Shown piece by piece: positions 47,931-59,274 of a DNA stretch of 64,000 nt (its first letter is position 1; every line of letters starts with the position of its first letter). This DNA comes from Arsenophonus endosymbiont of Ceratovacuna japonica (lineage in GTDB: Bacteria; Pseudomonadota; Gammaproteobacteria; Enterobacterales; Enterobacteriaceae). Location: assembly GCA_024349725.1 (NCBI GenBank), contig AP026064.1, forward strand, positions 704,592-768,591, written 5' to 3'. Below the pieces are notes generated by a model. The model saw nothing but the letters and a program-made list of their open reading frames with translations. It did not search any database and was not told the origin of the DNA. Position numbers and translations under genes: made by a program.

Positions 47931-50222
47931 ATGAATCAAAGTATGTCAGTCACTAAACGTAATGGACATAAAGAGCGAATTAATCTTGATAAAATTCATA
48001 AAGTAATTACTTGGGCATCTGAAGGCTTAAAAAATGTATCAGTTTCACAAGTAGAATTGCGTTCTCATATTCAATTTTATGATGGCATCAAAACTTCTGA
48101 TATCCATGAAACTATAATAAAAGCTGCAGCAGATCTTATTTCAGTTGATACGCCTGATTATCAATATCTTGCATCACGATTAGCGATTTTTCATTTACGT
48201 AAAAAAGCATATGCTAAATTTGAGCCACCAGAATTATATCAACATGTCTTACATATGGTTAAATTAGGTAAATATGATAAACATTTACTTAAAGATTATT
48301 CAGCAGAAGAATTTAATCTAATGAATAGCTTCCTTCATCATTGTCGTGATATGAATTTTTCTTATGCAGCAGTAAAACAATTAGAAGGAAAATATTTATT
48401 AAAAAACCGAGTAACTGGTGAAATTTATGAAAGTGCTCAGTTTCTTTATATTCTTATATCAGCTTGCCTTTTTTCAAATTATCCAAAAAAAAATAGATTA
48501 AACTATATTCATAAATTTTATGATGCAATTTCAACTTTTAAAATTTCACTTCCTACTCCTATTATGTCTGGGGTGCGCACTCCAACACGACAATTTAGTT
48601 CATGTGTTTTAATTGAATGTGGAGATAGTCTTGATTCTATCAATGCTACATCTAGTGCAATTGTAAAATATGTTTCTCAACGTGCTGGGATTGGTATTAA
48701 TGCAGGACATATTCGAGCATTAGGAAGTTTAATTCGTGGTGGTGAAGCATTTCATACAGGATGTATACCATTTTATAAATATTTCCAAAGTGCGGTAAAA
48801 TCATGTTCACAGGGCGGTGTTCGTGGTGGCGCCGCTACACTATTTTATCCTATATGGCATCTAGAAGTTGAAAATTTATTAGTATTAAAAAATAATAGAG
48901 GTGTTGAAAATAATCGTGTTCGTCACTTAGATTATGGAGTGCAAATTAATAAACTTATGTATGAACGTCTTATTAAAGGTGAAGATATTACTCTATTTAG
49001 TCCCTCTGATGTTATTAATTTATGTGAATCATTTTTTGCAGATCAAGATGAATTTAAATTTTTATATTTAAAATATGAAAAAAATCTAAATATACGGAAA
49101 AAGCATATTAAAGCATTATATTTATTTTCACTTATGATGCAAGAACGAGCATCAACAGGTCGTATTTATATTCAAAATGTAGATCATTGTAATACTCATA
49201 GTCCATTTGATCCTAAAATTGCACCAATTCGTCAATCAAATCTCTGCTTAGAAATAACATTGCCAACTAATCCACTAAACGATATTAAAGATGAAAATGG
49301 TGAAATTGCACTTTGTACTCTTTCAGCTTTTAATTTAGGAACTATTAACTCATTAAATGAATTAGAAGAATTATCTAAATTAACTGTGAGAGCATTAGAT
49401 TCACTATTAGATTATCAAAAATACCCAATTATTGCTGCAAAAAAAAGCTCTATAGGTAGACGTACTCTAGGTATTGGTGTTATTAATTATGCTTATTATT
49501 TAGCTAAACATGGTGTTAAATACTCAGATGGAAGTGCTAATAATCTAACACATAAAACATTTGAAGCAATTCAATATTATTTATTAAAAGCTTCTAATGA
49601 ATTAGCAAAAGAACAAGGTGCTTGTCCATTGTTTAAAGATACTACATATGCAAAAGGTATTTTACCTATTGATAGCTATAAAAAATCATTAGATACATTA
49701 ATATCTGAACCATTACATTATAATTGGAAAACATTACGCGAAAATATCAAAAAATATGGTTTGCGTAATTCAACACTTTCTGCATTAATGCCATCAGAAA
49801 CTTCTTCTCAAATATCTAATGCTACTAATGGAATTGAACCACCAAGAGGTTTCATTAGTATTAAAGTATCAAAAGATGGTATATTACGACAAGTGGTTCC
49901 TGAATATGAACATTTAAAAAATAATTATGAATTATTATGGCAAATGCCTAATAATGATGGTTATTTACAACTTGTTGGTATTATGCAAAAATTTGTTGAC
50001 CAATCTATTTCTGCTAATACTAATTATGATCCAACTCGTTTTTTAAACAATAAAGTTCCTATGAATCAATTATTAAAAGATTTGTTATTAGCTTATAAAT
50101 ATGGTGTTAAAACACTTTATTATCATAATACTCGAGATGGATCAGAGGATGCTCAAAAAGATTTTATAGATATTACTAAATTTACTAATAATAACTGTGA
50201 TAGTGAAGCTTGTAAGCTTTAA
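47931..50222 (+). CDS. nrdA: Ribonucleotide reductase class Ia, alpha subunit
   Basis: Reduces ribonucleoside diphosphates to deoxy forms aerobically. N-terminal ATP cone (about residues 5-95), then active-site cysteines in FSSCVLIECGDS, SNLCLEITLP and GEIALCTLSAFNLG, and the C-terminal shuttle pair CDSEACKL. I start at ATG 47931 (MNQSMSVTKRNGHKERINLDK) because it aligns with the E. coli start; the frame extends four codons to a GTG. 763 residues against 761. nrdB begins 11 bases after its stop with AGTGAGGG between. Confidence 0.98.
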   Translation: MNQSMSVTKRNGHKERINLDKIHKVITWASEGLKNVSVSQVELRSHIQFYDGIKTSDIHETIIKAAADLISVDTPDYQYLASRLAIFHLRKKAYAKFEPPELYQHVLHMVKLGKYDKHLLKDYSAEEFNLMNSFLHHCRDMNFSYAAVKQLEGKYLLKNRVTGEIYESAQFLYILISACLFSNYPKKNRLNYIHKFYDAISTFKISLPTPIMSGVRTPTRQFSSCVLIECGDSLDSINATSSAIVKYVSQRAGIGINAGHIRALGSLIRGGEAFHTGCIPFYKYFQSAVKSCSQGGVRGGAATLFYPIWHLEVENLLVLKNNRGVENNRVRHLDYGVQINKLMYERLIKGEDITLFSPSDVINLCESFFADQDEFKFLYLKYEKNLNIRKKHIKALYLFSLMMQERASTGRIYIQNVDHCNTHSPFDPKIAPIRQSNLCLEITLPTNPLNDIKDENGEIALCTLSAFNLGTINSLNELEELSKLTVRALDSLLDYQKYPIIAAKKSSIGRRTLGIGVINYAYYLAKHGVKYSDGSANNLTHKTFEAIQYYLLKASNELAKEQGACPLFKDTTYAKGILPIDSYKKSLDTLISEPLHYNWKTLRENIKKYGLRNSTLSALMPSETSSQISNATNGIEPPRGFISIKVSKDGILRQVVPEYEHLKNNYELLWQMPNNDGYLQLVGIMQKFVDQSISANTNYDPTRFLNNKVPMNQLLKDLLLAYKYGVKTLYYHNTRDGSEDAQKDFIDITKFTNNNCDSEACKL

Positions 50223-50233
50223 AGTGAGGGCAT

Positions 50234-51370
50234 ATGAAATATCAATATACAATATTTTCACAAAATAAAAATGATCAACTACAAGAGCCAATGTTTTTTG
50301 GACAACCAGTTAATATTGCACGTTATGATCAACAAAAATATCCTATTTTTGAACAACTAATTGAAAAGCAATTATCTTTTTTTTGGAGACCAGAAGAAAT
50401 TGATATTTCTCGTGATAGAATTGATTATCAATCATTACCTGAAAATGAAAAACATATTTTTATTAGTAATTTAAAATATCAAACATTATTAGATTCTATT
50501 CAAGGTAGAAGTCCTAATATTGCTTTACTTCCAATAATTTCAATCCCTGAACTTGAAACTTGGATAGAAACATGGTCATTTTCAGAAACTGTTCATTCTC
50601 GTTCTTATACACATATTATTCGTAACATTATTAATGATCCATCAATTGTTTTTGATGATATTATAACTAATAAAGAAATTTTAAAAAGAGCAAAAGATAT
50701 TTCTATTTATTATGATAATTTAATCAAAATAACTAATTATTACCATTTATTAGGCAATGGTAATCATACTATTAATGGTAAAAACGTAATTATTTCTTTA
50801 AATAATTTAAAAAAACAACTTTATTTATGTCTTATGAGTGTTAATGCATTAGAAGCTATTCGTTTTTATATAAGTTTTGCTTGTTCATTTGCATTTGCAG
50901 AACGTGAATTAATGGAAGGTAATGCTAAAATTATTAAATTAATTGCACGTGATGAGTCATTGCATCTAACTGGTACTCAACATATGTTAAATTTAATGCG
51001 TTCTGGTCAAGATGATTATGATATGTCTTTTATTGCTAAAGAATGTGAAGAAACATGTTATGAATTATTTGTTAAAGTTGCTAATCAAGAAAAAGAATGG
51101 GCAGAATATTTATTCTGTAATGGTTCAATGATAGGTTTAAATAAAGATATTTTATGTCAATATATAGAATATATTACAAATATTCGTATGAAATCAGTTG
51201 GTTTAAAATTACCTTTTACAATACGTTCTAATCCTATTCCATGGATCAATAGTTGGTTAACTTCTGATAATGTTCAAGTTGCACCACAAGAAACTGAAAT
51301 TAGTTCCTATTTAGTAGGTCAAATAGATTCTAAAGTTAATTCTGATGATTTACGTAATTTTAAATTATAA
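50234..51370 (+). CDS. nrdB: Ribonucleotide reductase class Ia, beta subunit
   Basis: Holds the di-iron centre and tyrosyl radical. Iron ligands are in FSETVHSRS and [13 protein letters not shown]; the radical tyrosine is the one in [10 protein letters not shown] (near residue 122). The C-terminal tail [13 protein letters not shown], which docks into NrdA, ends as in E. coli (SDDLSNFQL). 378 residues against 376. It lies between nrdA and yfaE, and yfaE starts five bases later. Confidence 0.98.
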   Translation: MKYQYTIFSQNKNDQLQEPMFFGQPVNIARYDQQKYPIFEQLIEKQLSFFWRPEEIDISRDRIDYQSLPENEKHIFISNLKYQTLLDSIQGRSPNIALLPIISIPELETWIETWSFSETVHSRSYTHIIRNIINDPSIVFDDIITNKEILKRAKDISIYYDNLIKITNYYHLLGNGNHTINGKNVIISLNNLKKQLYLCLMSVNALEAIRFYISFACSFAFAERELMEGNAKIIKLIARDESLHLTGTQHMLNLMRSGQDDYDMSFIAKECEETCYELFVKVANQEKEWAEYLFCNGSMIGLNKDILCQYIEYITNIRMKSVGLKLPFTIRSNPIPWINSWLTSDNVQVAPQETEISSYLVGQIDSKVNSDDLRNFKL

Positions 51371-51375
51371 ATATT

Positions 51376-51657
51376 ATGATGAATTATAAAATAACTATAC
51401 ATCATACACAAGATATACAAATTCCATTTTATTCTAATAAACATATTAGTATACTAGATGCTATTGAACAAAGTAAAATTCAAATTGAATTTCAATGTAG
51501 AAGTAGTTTTTGTGGAATTTGTCGAGTTATTTTATGTAAAGGTAAAGTAAGATATTTTTGTAAACCAATTGCATTTATTGATAAAAATGAAATACTAACA
51601 TGTAGTTGTTATCCAATTACTAATATTGATATTATATATCATATTATAAATGTTTAA
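51376..51657 (+). CDS. yfaE: 2Fe-2S ferredoxin for NrdB cofactor maintenance
   Basis: Plant-type ferredoxin that supplies electrons to rebuild the NrdB radical cofactor. Cluster cysteines follow the C-x5-C-x2-C pattern in FQCRSSFCGICRVIL, with the fourth in EILTCSCYP. 93 residues, slightly longer than E. coli YfaE (84) at both ends. The tight spacing after nrdB indicates one operon nrdA-nrdB-yfaE. Confidence 0.92.
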   Translation: MMNYKITIHHTQDIQIPFYSNKHISILDAIEQSKIQIEFQCRSSFCGICRVILCKGKVRYFCKPIAFIDKNEILTCSCYPITNIDIIYHIINV

Positions 51658-52513
51658 TATATATTAAAAAATAAAAAAATCACTTAATAAATATATTTAA
51701 TTAATAATTATACTCATTTTATTAAAATAATTAATAATTATACATATACTATAAATATTAAATATAATAAATAATTCAAATAAATATTTTATATATAATA
51801 TATTAACAAATTATAATAATTTACATTCATAATATATATTTTACTAATTATATAATAATATATTAATATAATATATAAATTTTATATTTATAAATAAATA
51901 ATAAATATTTAATATATTAAATGATTTTATTTTTTATTAAATTAAATTTTTTATAATAAATATTAATATATTATATTATAAGAAATAATTTTTGATTATT
52001 TATAAATTATAAATATTTTTTATTTTAATATTGAGTATTAATTAATTATTATAAATATTCTTTAAATTATATAAATCATATATTATATAATAATTAATTA
52101 AAATTATATATTATTAAAAGTAGTACAAATATTAATATTTATAAATATTATATATTATTTAAGTAAATATAATTCAAAATAATATAATATAATATTTATA
52201 TTAATATTAATATATAAATAATTTTATTATTAAATGAATTAAGATAATATCAATATATAATTATATATTAAAAAAATTAACTTTTAGTATACATGAAATT
52301 ATTACATTAAATATATTAATTAATTTACTTTTAAAATAAAAATTATAAATTTATATATATTTATAATATTATATTAAATATAAAAATTATTAAATATTTA
52401 TATATTAATAAATTAAAAATAAAATAATTTATATCTATTTTATTATTTAATACTTTAATATATTTTGTCATTATATACTTGTTAAGTATATATAACATAT
52501 TGAAAAAAATTTT
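51658..52513. other. 855-bp gene-free A/T region between yfaE and apbE
   Basis: No relic, RNA or G/C-bearing terminator recognised. Confidence 0.55.
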
Positions 52514-53539
52514 ATGTTAATAAATAAACTACTATATTGGATTATAATATTATATATTGTTTTTATATTTTATAGTTATTTTGATGTAGGAGAAAAAAGT
52601 ATTCAAGGTCAAACAATGGGTACTTATTATATAATTAAATATGTAAGTAAAATATCTAATCCTTCTTGGAAAGAGTTACATAACAATATTGATTTTAATT
52701 TAAAACAAATTAATAATCAAATGTCAACTTACATTACTAAATCTGAATTAAGTCAATTTAATAAATTTAAATTTATAAATACTGCATTTCCTGTCTCTTT
52801 ATCAATAATAACAGTAATTAAAAAAGCATTATATATTAATAAATTAACTGATGGTGCATTAGATATTACTATAGGACCATTAGTTAACTTATGGGGATTT
52901 GGACCTAAAAAAAAAAATATAGAATTGCCATCAAAAAAAATACTAAAGTTATATTCTAAATGGATTGGAATTGACAAATTTACTATTAAAGGTAATAATT
53001 TAATTAAAAAAATACCACAATTATATATAGATTTATCAAGTATTGCTAAGGGGTATGGTGTTGATATAATATCTGAATATTTAGAATCCAAAAATATTCA
53101 TAATTATATGGTAAATATTGGTGGTGAAATTAGGACAAAAGGTCATAATGGAAAAGGTATATTATGGCGTATTGCAATTGAAAAACCTTCAAATAAATTA
53201 TTAGAACAATCAGTACAAAAAATTATTAAACCTGGTAATATGTCAGTAGCTACTTCTGGTAGTTATCGTAATTTTTTTAAAAAAAATGGAATTTATTATT
53301 CACATACTATTAATCCAAAAACTAAAAAACCAATTATTCATAATTTAATTTCTATTACAGTTATTGCTCCAACTTGTATGATGGCAGATGGTTTATCTAC
53401 TGGTTTAAATGTATTAGGAGCTAAAAAGGGAATGAAATTAGCTAAACATTTAAATTTACCAGTATTCTTAATTATTAAAACAAATAAAGGTTTAGAAGAG
53501 CATTATAATTCAGCATTTAAGACTTATTTAGTAAAATAA
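52514..53539 (+). CDS. apbE: FAD:protein FMN transferase ApbE
   Basis: Attaches FMN to threonine in target flavoproteins, classically NqrB/NqrC or RnfG/RnfD subunits. 341 residues. QGQTMGTYY opens the domain near residue 32; GALDITIGPLVNLWGFGP and the metal/FAD-binding region STGLNVLGAKKGMKL are conserved. E. coli ApbE is a lipoprotein with a lipobox cysteine; this copy has a hydrophobic N-terminus (residues 5-22) with no cysteine, so it would be anchored as a membrane helix. Its target should be an Nqr or Rnf complex elsewhere in the genome. Confidence 0.93.
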   Translation: MLINKLLYWIIILYIVFIFYSYFDVGEKSIQGQTMGTYYIIKYVSKISNPSWKELHNNIDFNLKQINNQMSTYITKSELSQFNKFKFINTAFPVSLSIITVIKKALYINKLTDGALDITIGPLVNLWGFGPKKKNIELPSKKILKLYSKWIGIDKFTIKGNNLIKKIPQLYIDLSSIAKGYGVDIISEYLESKNIHNYMVNIGGEIRTKGHNGKGILWRIAIEKPSNKLLEQSVQKIIKPGNMSVATSGSYRNFFKKNGIYYSHTINPKTKKPIIHNLISITVIAPTCMMADGLSTGLNVLGAKKGMKLAKHLNLPVFLIIKTNKGLEEHYNSAFKTYLVK

Positions 53540-53574
53540 ATATAATATAATAATTGTATTTATTACTAATATAA

Positions 53575-54987
53575 TTATAAAATATGAGCAGATGAAGTAT
53601 TAGTTGTACCACTTGGAACTAAAGAACCTGAAACCATAACAACAATATCATTTGGTGAAGCCATATTATTATCTATAGCAATTTGCTTTCCAATGCGATA
53701 AAAATCATCAGTAGATGCAATTTTTTTAACCAATTTCGGAATAACGCCTTTAACTAACAATAATTGACGAGCAGTTATTTCGTTAGTTGTTAAAGCAAGT
53801 ATTGGAGCAATTGGAAAATATTTTCGTACTGATTTTGCTGATTTACCAGCATAAGTTGCAACAATAATCAATTTAGAATTTAATTTTTGAGCTATTTCAA
53901 CAGCACCACGACAAACTGCTTCAGTAATACGTAATTTTTGGTTTATTTTACTATCATAAATACAACTTGACATCATTCTATCAGTACGATCACAAATAGT
54001 AGACATAATTTTTACTGCCTCAATAGGATAATTACCTTTAGCACTTTCACCAGATAACATAACCGCATCAGTACCATCTAAAATAGCATTAGCAACATCA
54101 CCAGCTTCAGCGCGAGTAGGACGAGGATTTTTAATCATTGAGTCTAACATTTGTGTAGCAGTAATAACAATTTTACGAGCAGCAACACATTTTTTAATCA
54201 TCATTTTTTGCGCAAAAATAACTTCTTCAACTGGAATTTCAACACCAAGATCTCCACGTGCTACCATAATACCATCAGATAGATCTAAAATTTCATCAAA
54301 ATTATTTAATCCTTCTTGATTTTCAATTTTTGAAATTATTTGAATATTATTACCACCATGTTGTGCTAAATATATACGAATCTCTTCTAAATCAGAACGT
54401 TTACGAATAAACGAAGCAGCAATAAAATCAACACCTTGTTGGCAACCAAATATTAAATCTTGTTTATCTTTTTCTGCTAATGCAGGTAAACTAATAGATA
54501 CACCTGGTAAATTAATACTTTTATTTTCTCCTAAATTACCATTATTTAATACTTTACAAACAACATAATTAGCTGTAACTGATAAAACTTCCATTCCAAT
54601 TAATCCATCATCAACTAAAATAATATTACCTGATCTTAAATCATTGGGTAAACCAGCATATGTAACAGCAACTTGATTTTTATTTCCTACTACTGATACA
54701 TCAGTAGTAAAAATAAAATTTTGTCCAGCAATTAATAAAACATCATTATTATTTGCTAAACTCATTGTTCGTATTTCTGGTCCTTTAGTATCTAATAATA
54801 TTGCAATTTGTTGTTTTTTTTGATTACAAACAGAACGAAGATTTTTTATACGTTGACTATGTTCTTTATGATCACCATGAGAAAAATTTAGCCGCATAAC
54901 ATTCATGCCAGCATTAAGTAATTGTAAAAGTTTTTCTTTAGATTCGGTTTTAGGACCTATAGTACATACAATTTTAGTTTTTTTCAT
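53575..54987 (-). CDS. pykF: Pyruvate kinase I
   Basis: Last step of glycolysis, making ATP and pyruvate. [15 protein letters not shown] at the N-terminus, the phosphoryl-transfer lysine in [21 protein letters not shown] and the signature region MLSGESAKG. 470 residues and the overall sequence match E. coli PykF (type I, fructose-1,6-bisphosphate activated) much better than PykA. The C-terminal [15 protein letters not shown] binds the activator in PykF. It is convergent with apbE with only 35 bases between. Confidence 0.97.
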   Translation of the reverse strand: MKKTKIVCTIGPKTESKEKLLQLLNAGMNVMRLNFSHGDHKEHSQRIKNLRSVCNQKKQQIAILLDTKGPEIRTMSLANNNDVLLIAGQNFIFTTDVSVVGNKNQVAVTYAGLPNDLRSGNIILVDDGLIGMEVLSVTANYVVCKVLNNGNLGENKSINLPGVSISLPALAEKDKQDLIFGCQQGVDFIAASFIRKRSDLEEIRIYLAQHGGNNIQIISKIENQEGLNNFDEILDLSDGIMVARGDLGVEIPVEEVIFAQKMMIKKCVAARKIVITATQMLDSMIKNPRPTRAEAGDVANAILDGTDAVMLSGESAKGNYPIEAVKIMSTICDRTDRMMSSCIYDSKINQKLRITEAVCRGAVEIAQKLNSKLIIVATYAGKSAKSVRKYFPIAPILALTTNEITARQLLLVKGVIPKLVKKIASTDDFYRIGKQIAIDNNMASPNDIVVMVSGSLVPSGTTNTSSAHIL

Positions 54988-55480
54988 AATATTAATTTAT
55001 AAATTCCTAAAATATTATAATTAATTAATTAATTATAATATTTTATATCATAATATTAATTTTAATATATAATATTGATTGCAATAAATATTATATATTA
55101 ATTAATATTTGCTAAATAAAAATGAATTTAAGTAATTTATTTATATATAATTTTTAATAATATTTATTATTAATAAATGTTTTTAGCTAAAATAATTTTA
55201 TAATAAAATATTTATAAAATATTAATTATATTATATTTATAATAAACTAAAATTTTTAACATTACAATAGTAAAACACAAATATTAAAAATTATTTTTTT
55301 ATATATTTTATGTTATTATTTTTAATTAATATTAAAAATATTAAATTATTTATATTGTTGATATAAATATTATATGATATTATTTTAATATTTTAAAATA
55401 AAATTTATTTAAAATATATTTTATTATAAATTAATTATATTAATAAATTATATATAATTTATTTAATTTTTAAGGAAATA
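54988..55480. other. Divergent A/T region between pykF and grxD
   Basis: 493 bases, no relic recognised. Only the AAGGA before grxD is clear. Confidence 0.5.
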
Positions 55481-55828
55481 ATGATGACAACAATAGAAAA
55501 AATTGATCGTCAAATAAAAGAAAATCCAATTCTTTTATATATGAAAGGTTCACCTATATTTCCAAGTTGTGGATTTTCAGCTAAAGCAGCAAAAATTCTT
55601 TCTGCTTGTGGTGAACGATTTGCTTATATAGATATATTACAAAATCCTGATATTCACAGTGAAATCCCTAAATATGCAAATTGGCCAACATTTCCACAAT
55701 TATGGATTGATGGCGAATTAATTGGTGGTTGTGATATTATGATAGAAATGCATAAAAATGGTGAATTACAAAAATTAATTACTAAAATTGCCGATAAATA
55801 TCGCACTTTAAAAAATGATGTTAAATAA
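55481..55828 (+). CDS. grxD: Monothiol glutaredoxin GrxD
   Basis: CGFS-type glutaredoxin that carries and delivers 2Fe-2S clusters, often with BolA/YrbA partners. SCGFSAKA holds the single active cysteine near residue 31; WPTFPQLWIDGELIGGCDI is the glutathione-binding region. 115 residues, as in E. coli. AAGGA lies before the ATG; the next codon is also ATG and E. coli starts at the equivalent of that one. It faces rnt, as in E. coli where lhr separates them; lhr is gone. Confidence 0.96.
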   Translation: MMTTIEKIDRQIKENPILLYMKGSPIFPSCGFSAKAAKILSACGERFAYIDILQNPDIHSEIPKYANWPTFPQLWIDGELIGGCDIMIEMHKNGELQKLITKIADKYRTLKNDVK

Positions 55829-55882
55829 TTAATATATACAAATAATATATTATATAAAATATTAATTATTATTTTTTAAATA

Positions 55883-56524
55883 TTAATTTCTTATTAATGG
55901 CCAACCACCTAATTTTTTCCATTTATTAACAATTTCACAAAATAATAATGCTGTTCTATCAGTATCATAGAAAGCATTATGAGCTTGATTATTATCAAAT
56001 GGAATTCCAGCAATACAACAAGCTTTAGCTAAAATTGTTTGACCAAAAACTAAACCACTAAGTGCTGCTGTATCAAATGTAACAAAAGGATGAAATGGAT
56101 TGCGTTTTATATTTTCACGTTGAGCAGCTGCCATAATAAAACTATGATCAAAATTAGCATTATGTGCAACAATAATTGCTAAATTACAATCATTGCTTTT
56201 GATACCTTTTCTAACCATTTTAAAAATTGTATGTAAAGCAGTATACTCATTTACAGCATTACGTAAAGGATTTGTTAGATCGATTCCAGTAAATGATAAT
56301 GATGTTGATTCTATATTTGCACCTATAAAAGGTATAATATTAAAATAATTTTTTTCATCTACATCTAACCATCCATCTTTATCCATTTTTAATGTTATAG
56401 CTGCTACTTCTAATATTGCATCCTGCTGTGGATTAAATCCACCAGTCTCTACATCTATAACAACAGGATAATAACCTCGAAAACGCTTTGCTAATGTATT
56501 GATGCAATCTTTTTTATTAGACAT
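55883..56524 (-). CDS. rnt: Ribonuclease T
   Basis: DEDD 3'-5' exonuclease that trims tRNA and other stable RNA 3' ends. The three exo motifs are [20 protein letters not shown] and [13 protein letters not shown] start at the ATG giving [20 protein letters not shown], which fits E. coli MSDNAQLTGLCDRFRGFYP; an upstream ATG at 56563 adds a lysine/tyrosine-rich 13 residues. Neither start has a strong ribosome site. 213 residues against 215. All three tRNAs here lack encoded CCA, so end trimming plus CCA addition is required. Confidence 0.94.
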   Translation of the reverse strand: MSNKKDCINTLAKRFRGYYPVVIDVETGGFNPQQDAILEVAAITLKMDKDGWLDVDEKNYFNIIPFIGANIESTSLSFTGIDLTNPLRNAVNEYTALHTIFKMVRKGIKSNDCNLAIIVAHNANFDHSFIMAAAQRENIKRNPFHPFVTFDTAALSGLVFGQTILAKACCIAGIPFDNNQAHNAFYDTDRTALLFCEIVNKWKKLGGWPLIRN

Positions 56525-56563
56525 TTGTTTAAATTTATACTTATAAATAAAGATATCATTCAA

Positions 56564-58153
56564 ATTTTATCTAAAATTTATTAAATTATTTTAATATTAT
56601 ATAAATATAATAATCATTTAAATATTTTTTAATTAATATTATCTAATATATTTAAATATAATTTTTAAAAATAAATATATAATATAATATAAAATAAATA
56701 ATATATTAAAATATTTCAAGGTTTAAATAATTTTTTATTTAAAATTAATATAATATAAATTTTCATATTATTTTAATTTATATTATTAACTATAATTTAT
56801 AATAAAAAATTATAATAATTGATAATTAAATATTAATTATTTAAAATGATATTAACTTAATTTTATATTAACCATTTTATTGTAACTAATTGATAATAAT
56901 AAATAATTTTTTATAAATAAAAGTTTATTTATTATATTGTATAATTAAATTTTATTATTATTAATAGTATACTAATTATTATATTTATTTAAAATAATTT
57001 ATTTATTTTTATTTTATATAGATTTATTTAAATAAATTATAATATATTTAATATTTAAAATTTAAAATTTTAAATATTAAATAATTTATTATTAATAAAT
57101 ATTTATTAATAATAAATTTATATTTAAAATAACTAAAATTATAATATAAATTTATATAATATTATATATTAATTCAATATATAAGTAAATAACAATAAAT
57201 ATTAATAATATAAATCAAATTAATTTATTACTTTTATTAAAATATAATTATTATAAATATAATTTAGTATGTTTATATTATTATTTAACAAGTAATCTAA
57301 AATGTTATCAAAATACTATTGTTTATATTTTATAAAAATAATAATTATTATAATACTTAAATAATCTATTACTAATTAAATAATAGTATAATATAAATTG
57401 TTTATTTAAATAAAAACTAATTATATTTTATAATAAAATATAATAATAAAATAAATAAATATATACTAATCATTTCTTATTATAATTTTATAAGTTAAAT
57501 TTTAATATTTTTTTTTAAAATAAAATAATATTATTAAAATTTTTATATAATACTTAATTTAAATTAATATTTTAATAAAAATTAATCATACCTGTAATAT
57601 TAATTTTCATTATTGCAAAGATATTTATTATAAAAATAATAATTTTAATATGATATGCAAATTAATTAATATTTATAATCATTATTATAAATAAATAAAT
57701 AAATTTTAACTATTATTAATATATGTTATAAACAAAATTAAATTACTATATCATTTTATAAAAAATTATTAATAAATTATTTATATGTCTGTAAAAAATA
57801 ATTATTAATATAATAAATGATAATTAATAAATTTAAATTATATAAATACTATAAAATATAAATATTATTTTTAATTAAATAAATATATACTAAAAATAAT
57901 ATTTATATTAAAATATTAATATAACATTATTTAAATATAAATTAAAGTAGTTTTTATTTATATTTATTTATTATATTTTAATATATAATTAAATATCTTG
58001 TTAAATTTTATTATTATATAATAAAATATTAAATGTAAATTATTAATAATTTAAATTAGTATAATTATTTATTAAATTAAAATATTAAGATAAATAATTT
58101 TTATTTTTGATATGAAATAAAATATAAATATTATTTTTATTTTATTGAAAATA
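56564..58153. other. 1.6-kb gene-free region between rnt and tRNA-Phe
   Basis: A/T-rich with no assigned relic. A slightly richer patch at 57586-57670 gives no recognisable protein. Two adjacent palindromes at 57045-57118 are listed separately. Confidence 0.5.
57045..57118. repeat. Two adjacent long palindromes
   Basis: A 17-bp inverted repeat (57045-57061 and 57067-57083, 5-base loop) is followed at once by a perfect loop-free 36-bp palindrome (57083-57100 and 57101-57118). Both are pure A/T, so part of the match could be compositional, but two next to each other are unusual. Confidence 0.7.
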
Positions 58154-58183
58154 TTGACAGTTATATAAATAATAAGGTTTAAT
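58154..58183 (+). promoter_or_regulatory. Sigma-70-type promoter of tRNA-Phe
   Basis: A perfect TTGACA at 58154-58159, 18 bases, then TTTAAT at 58178-58183. The expected start falls only a few bases before the tRNA at 58194. It is the clearest sigma-70 promoter in the window. Confidence 0.65.
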
Positions 58184-58193
58184 ATTAATTTTT

Positions 58194-58266
<73 letters not shown>

Positions 58267-58358
58267 CAATATTAATATAATTATTAATTATAAAAATTTA
58301 TTTAATGTAAAATAATTATATAAATTTATTTTTATTTTAAAAATATAAAAATAAATAA

Positions 58359-58444
58359 CGGAGGAGGAGAGATTCGAACTCTCGGATGGTTTATCCATCG
58401 GCGGTTTTCAAGACCGCTGCCTTAAACCTCTCGGCCACCCCTCC
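58359..58444 (-). tRNA. tRNA-Ser (UGA anticodon)
   Basis: Class II tRNA on the reverse strand. Acceptor GGAGGGG pairs with CTCCTCC (one G-T), discriminator G. The anticodon stem-loop GCGGTCTTGAAAACCGC gives TGA, the variable arm is GATGGATAAACCATC, and the T loop GAGTTCGAATCTC. Like E. coli serT. CCA is not encoded. Confidence 0.98.
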
Positions 58445-58606
58445 ATAATACTAGAAACTATAAACATAAATTAATTAATTGTAAAGTTTTATATAATATA
58501 ATAATTTTATATTTATATTATTAATCGTTATTTATTACTAAAATATTGATAAATTATATAATTTTGTTAAATTAAAAATTTAATATATTTAAACTTAAAA
58601 AATTAT

Positions 58607-58936
58607 ATGCTTATATTTAAAAATCGCGAAATTAAAACTGATACAGATGGATATCTTAAAAATAGTTTAGAATGGCATGAATCTATGGTTTTTTTATTAG
58701 CTAAACAAGAAAATATTATTTTAACAAAACAACATTGGGAAATTATTTATTTTATTCGTGAATTTTATTTAGAATTTAATACTTCACCATCTATGCGTAT
58801 GTTAACAAAAGTAATTTCTAAAAAATATGGTAAAAATATTGGAAATAGTTTTTATTTATATAACCTATTTCCAAAAGGACCAGCAAAACAAGCAACAAAA
58901 CTTGCTGGTTTACCTAAACCAATAAAATGTATATAA
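58607..58936 (+). CDS. tusE: Sulfur-carrier protein TusE (DsrC family)
   Basis: Last sulfur acceptor in the TusA-TusBCD-TusE relay that hands sulfur to MnmA for 2-thiouridine at tRNA position 34. 109 residues as in E. coli. [27 protein letters not shown] and the C-terminal arm [11 protein letters not shown] with the reactive penultimate cysteine are intact. It implies that tRNA thiolation is kept. The start is the first ATG of the frame; no ribosome site is evident. Confidence 0.95.
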   Translation: MLIFKNREIKTDTDGYLKNSLEWHESMVFLLAKQENIILTKQHWEIIYFIREFYLEFNTSPSMRMLTKVISKKYGKNIGNSFYLYNLFPKGPAKQATKLAGLPKPIKCI

Positions 58937-59274
58937 ATTATTATTTTTTTAATTATAAGTCATTTTATTTAAAATATTTATTTTAATAATATACTAAATA
59001 TTATATTTTTAAAAAATTAATTTAAAATTAATAAATTTATTATAATCTATATCTTTATATAATATTAAATCTGAATTTATATACATTAAAATAATATTTA
59101 ATTAAAATAACAATATATATTATTATTTTAATAATATAATTTATATAATAATATTTTATTATATTATAATTATATAAACTCTTTTAATAATAAATCTATA
59201 ACTTAATAAAAATTATAAAATAAATAAATGTATATTATTAAAAATCATCAATTTATAAAAACATTATTTATAAT
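58937..59274. other. Convergent A/T stretch between tusE and grpE
   Basis: 338 bases without recognisable features. Confidence 0.5.
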
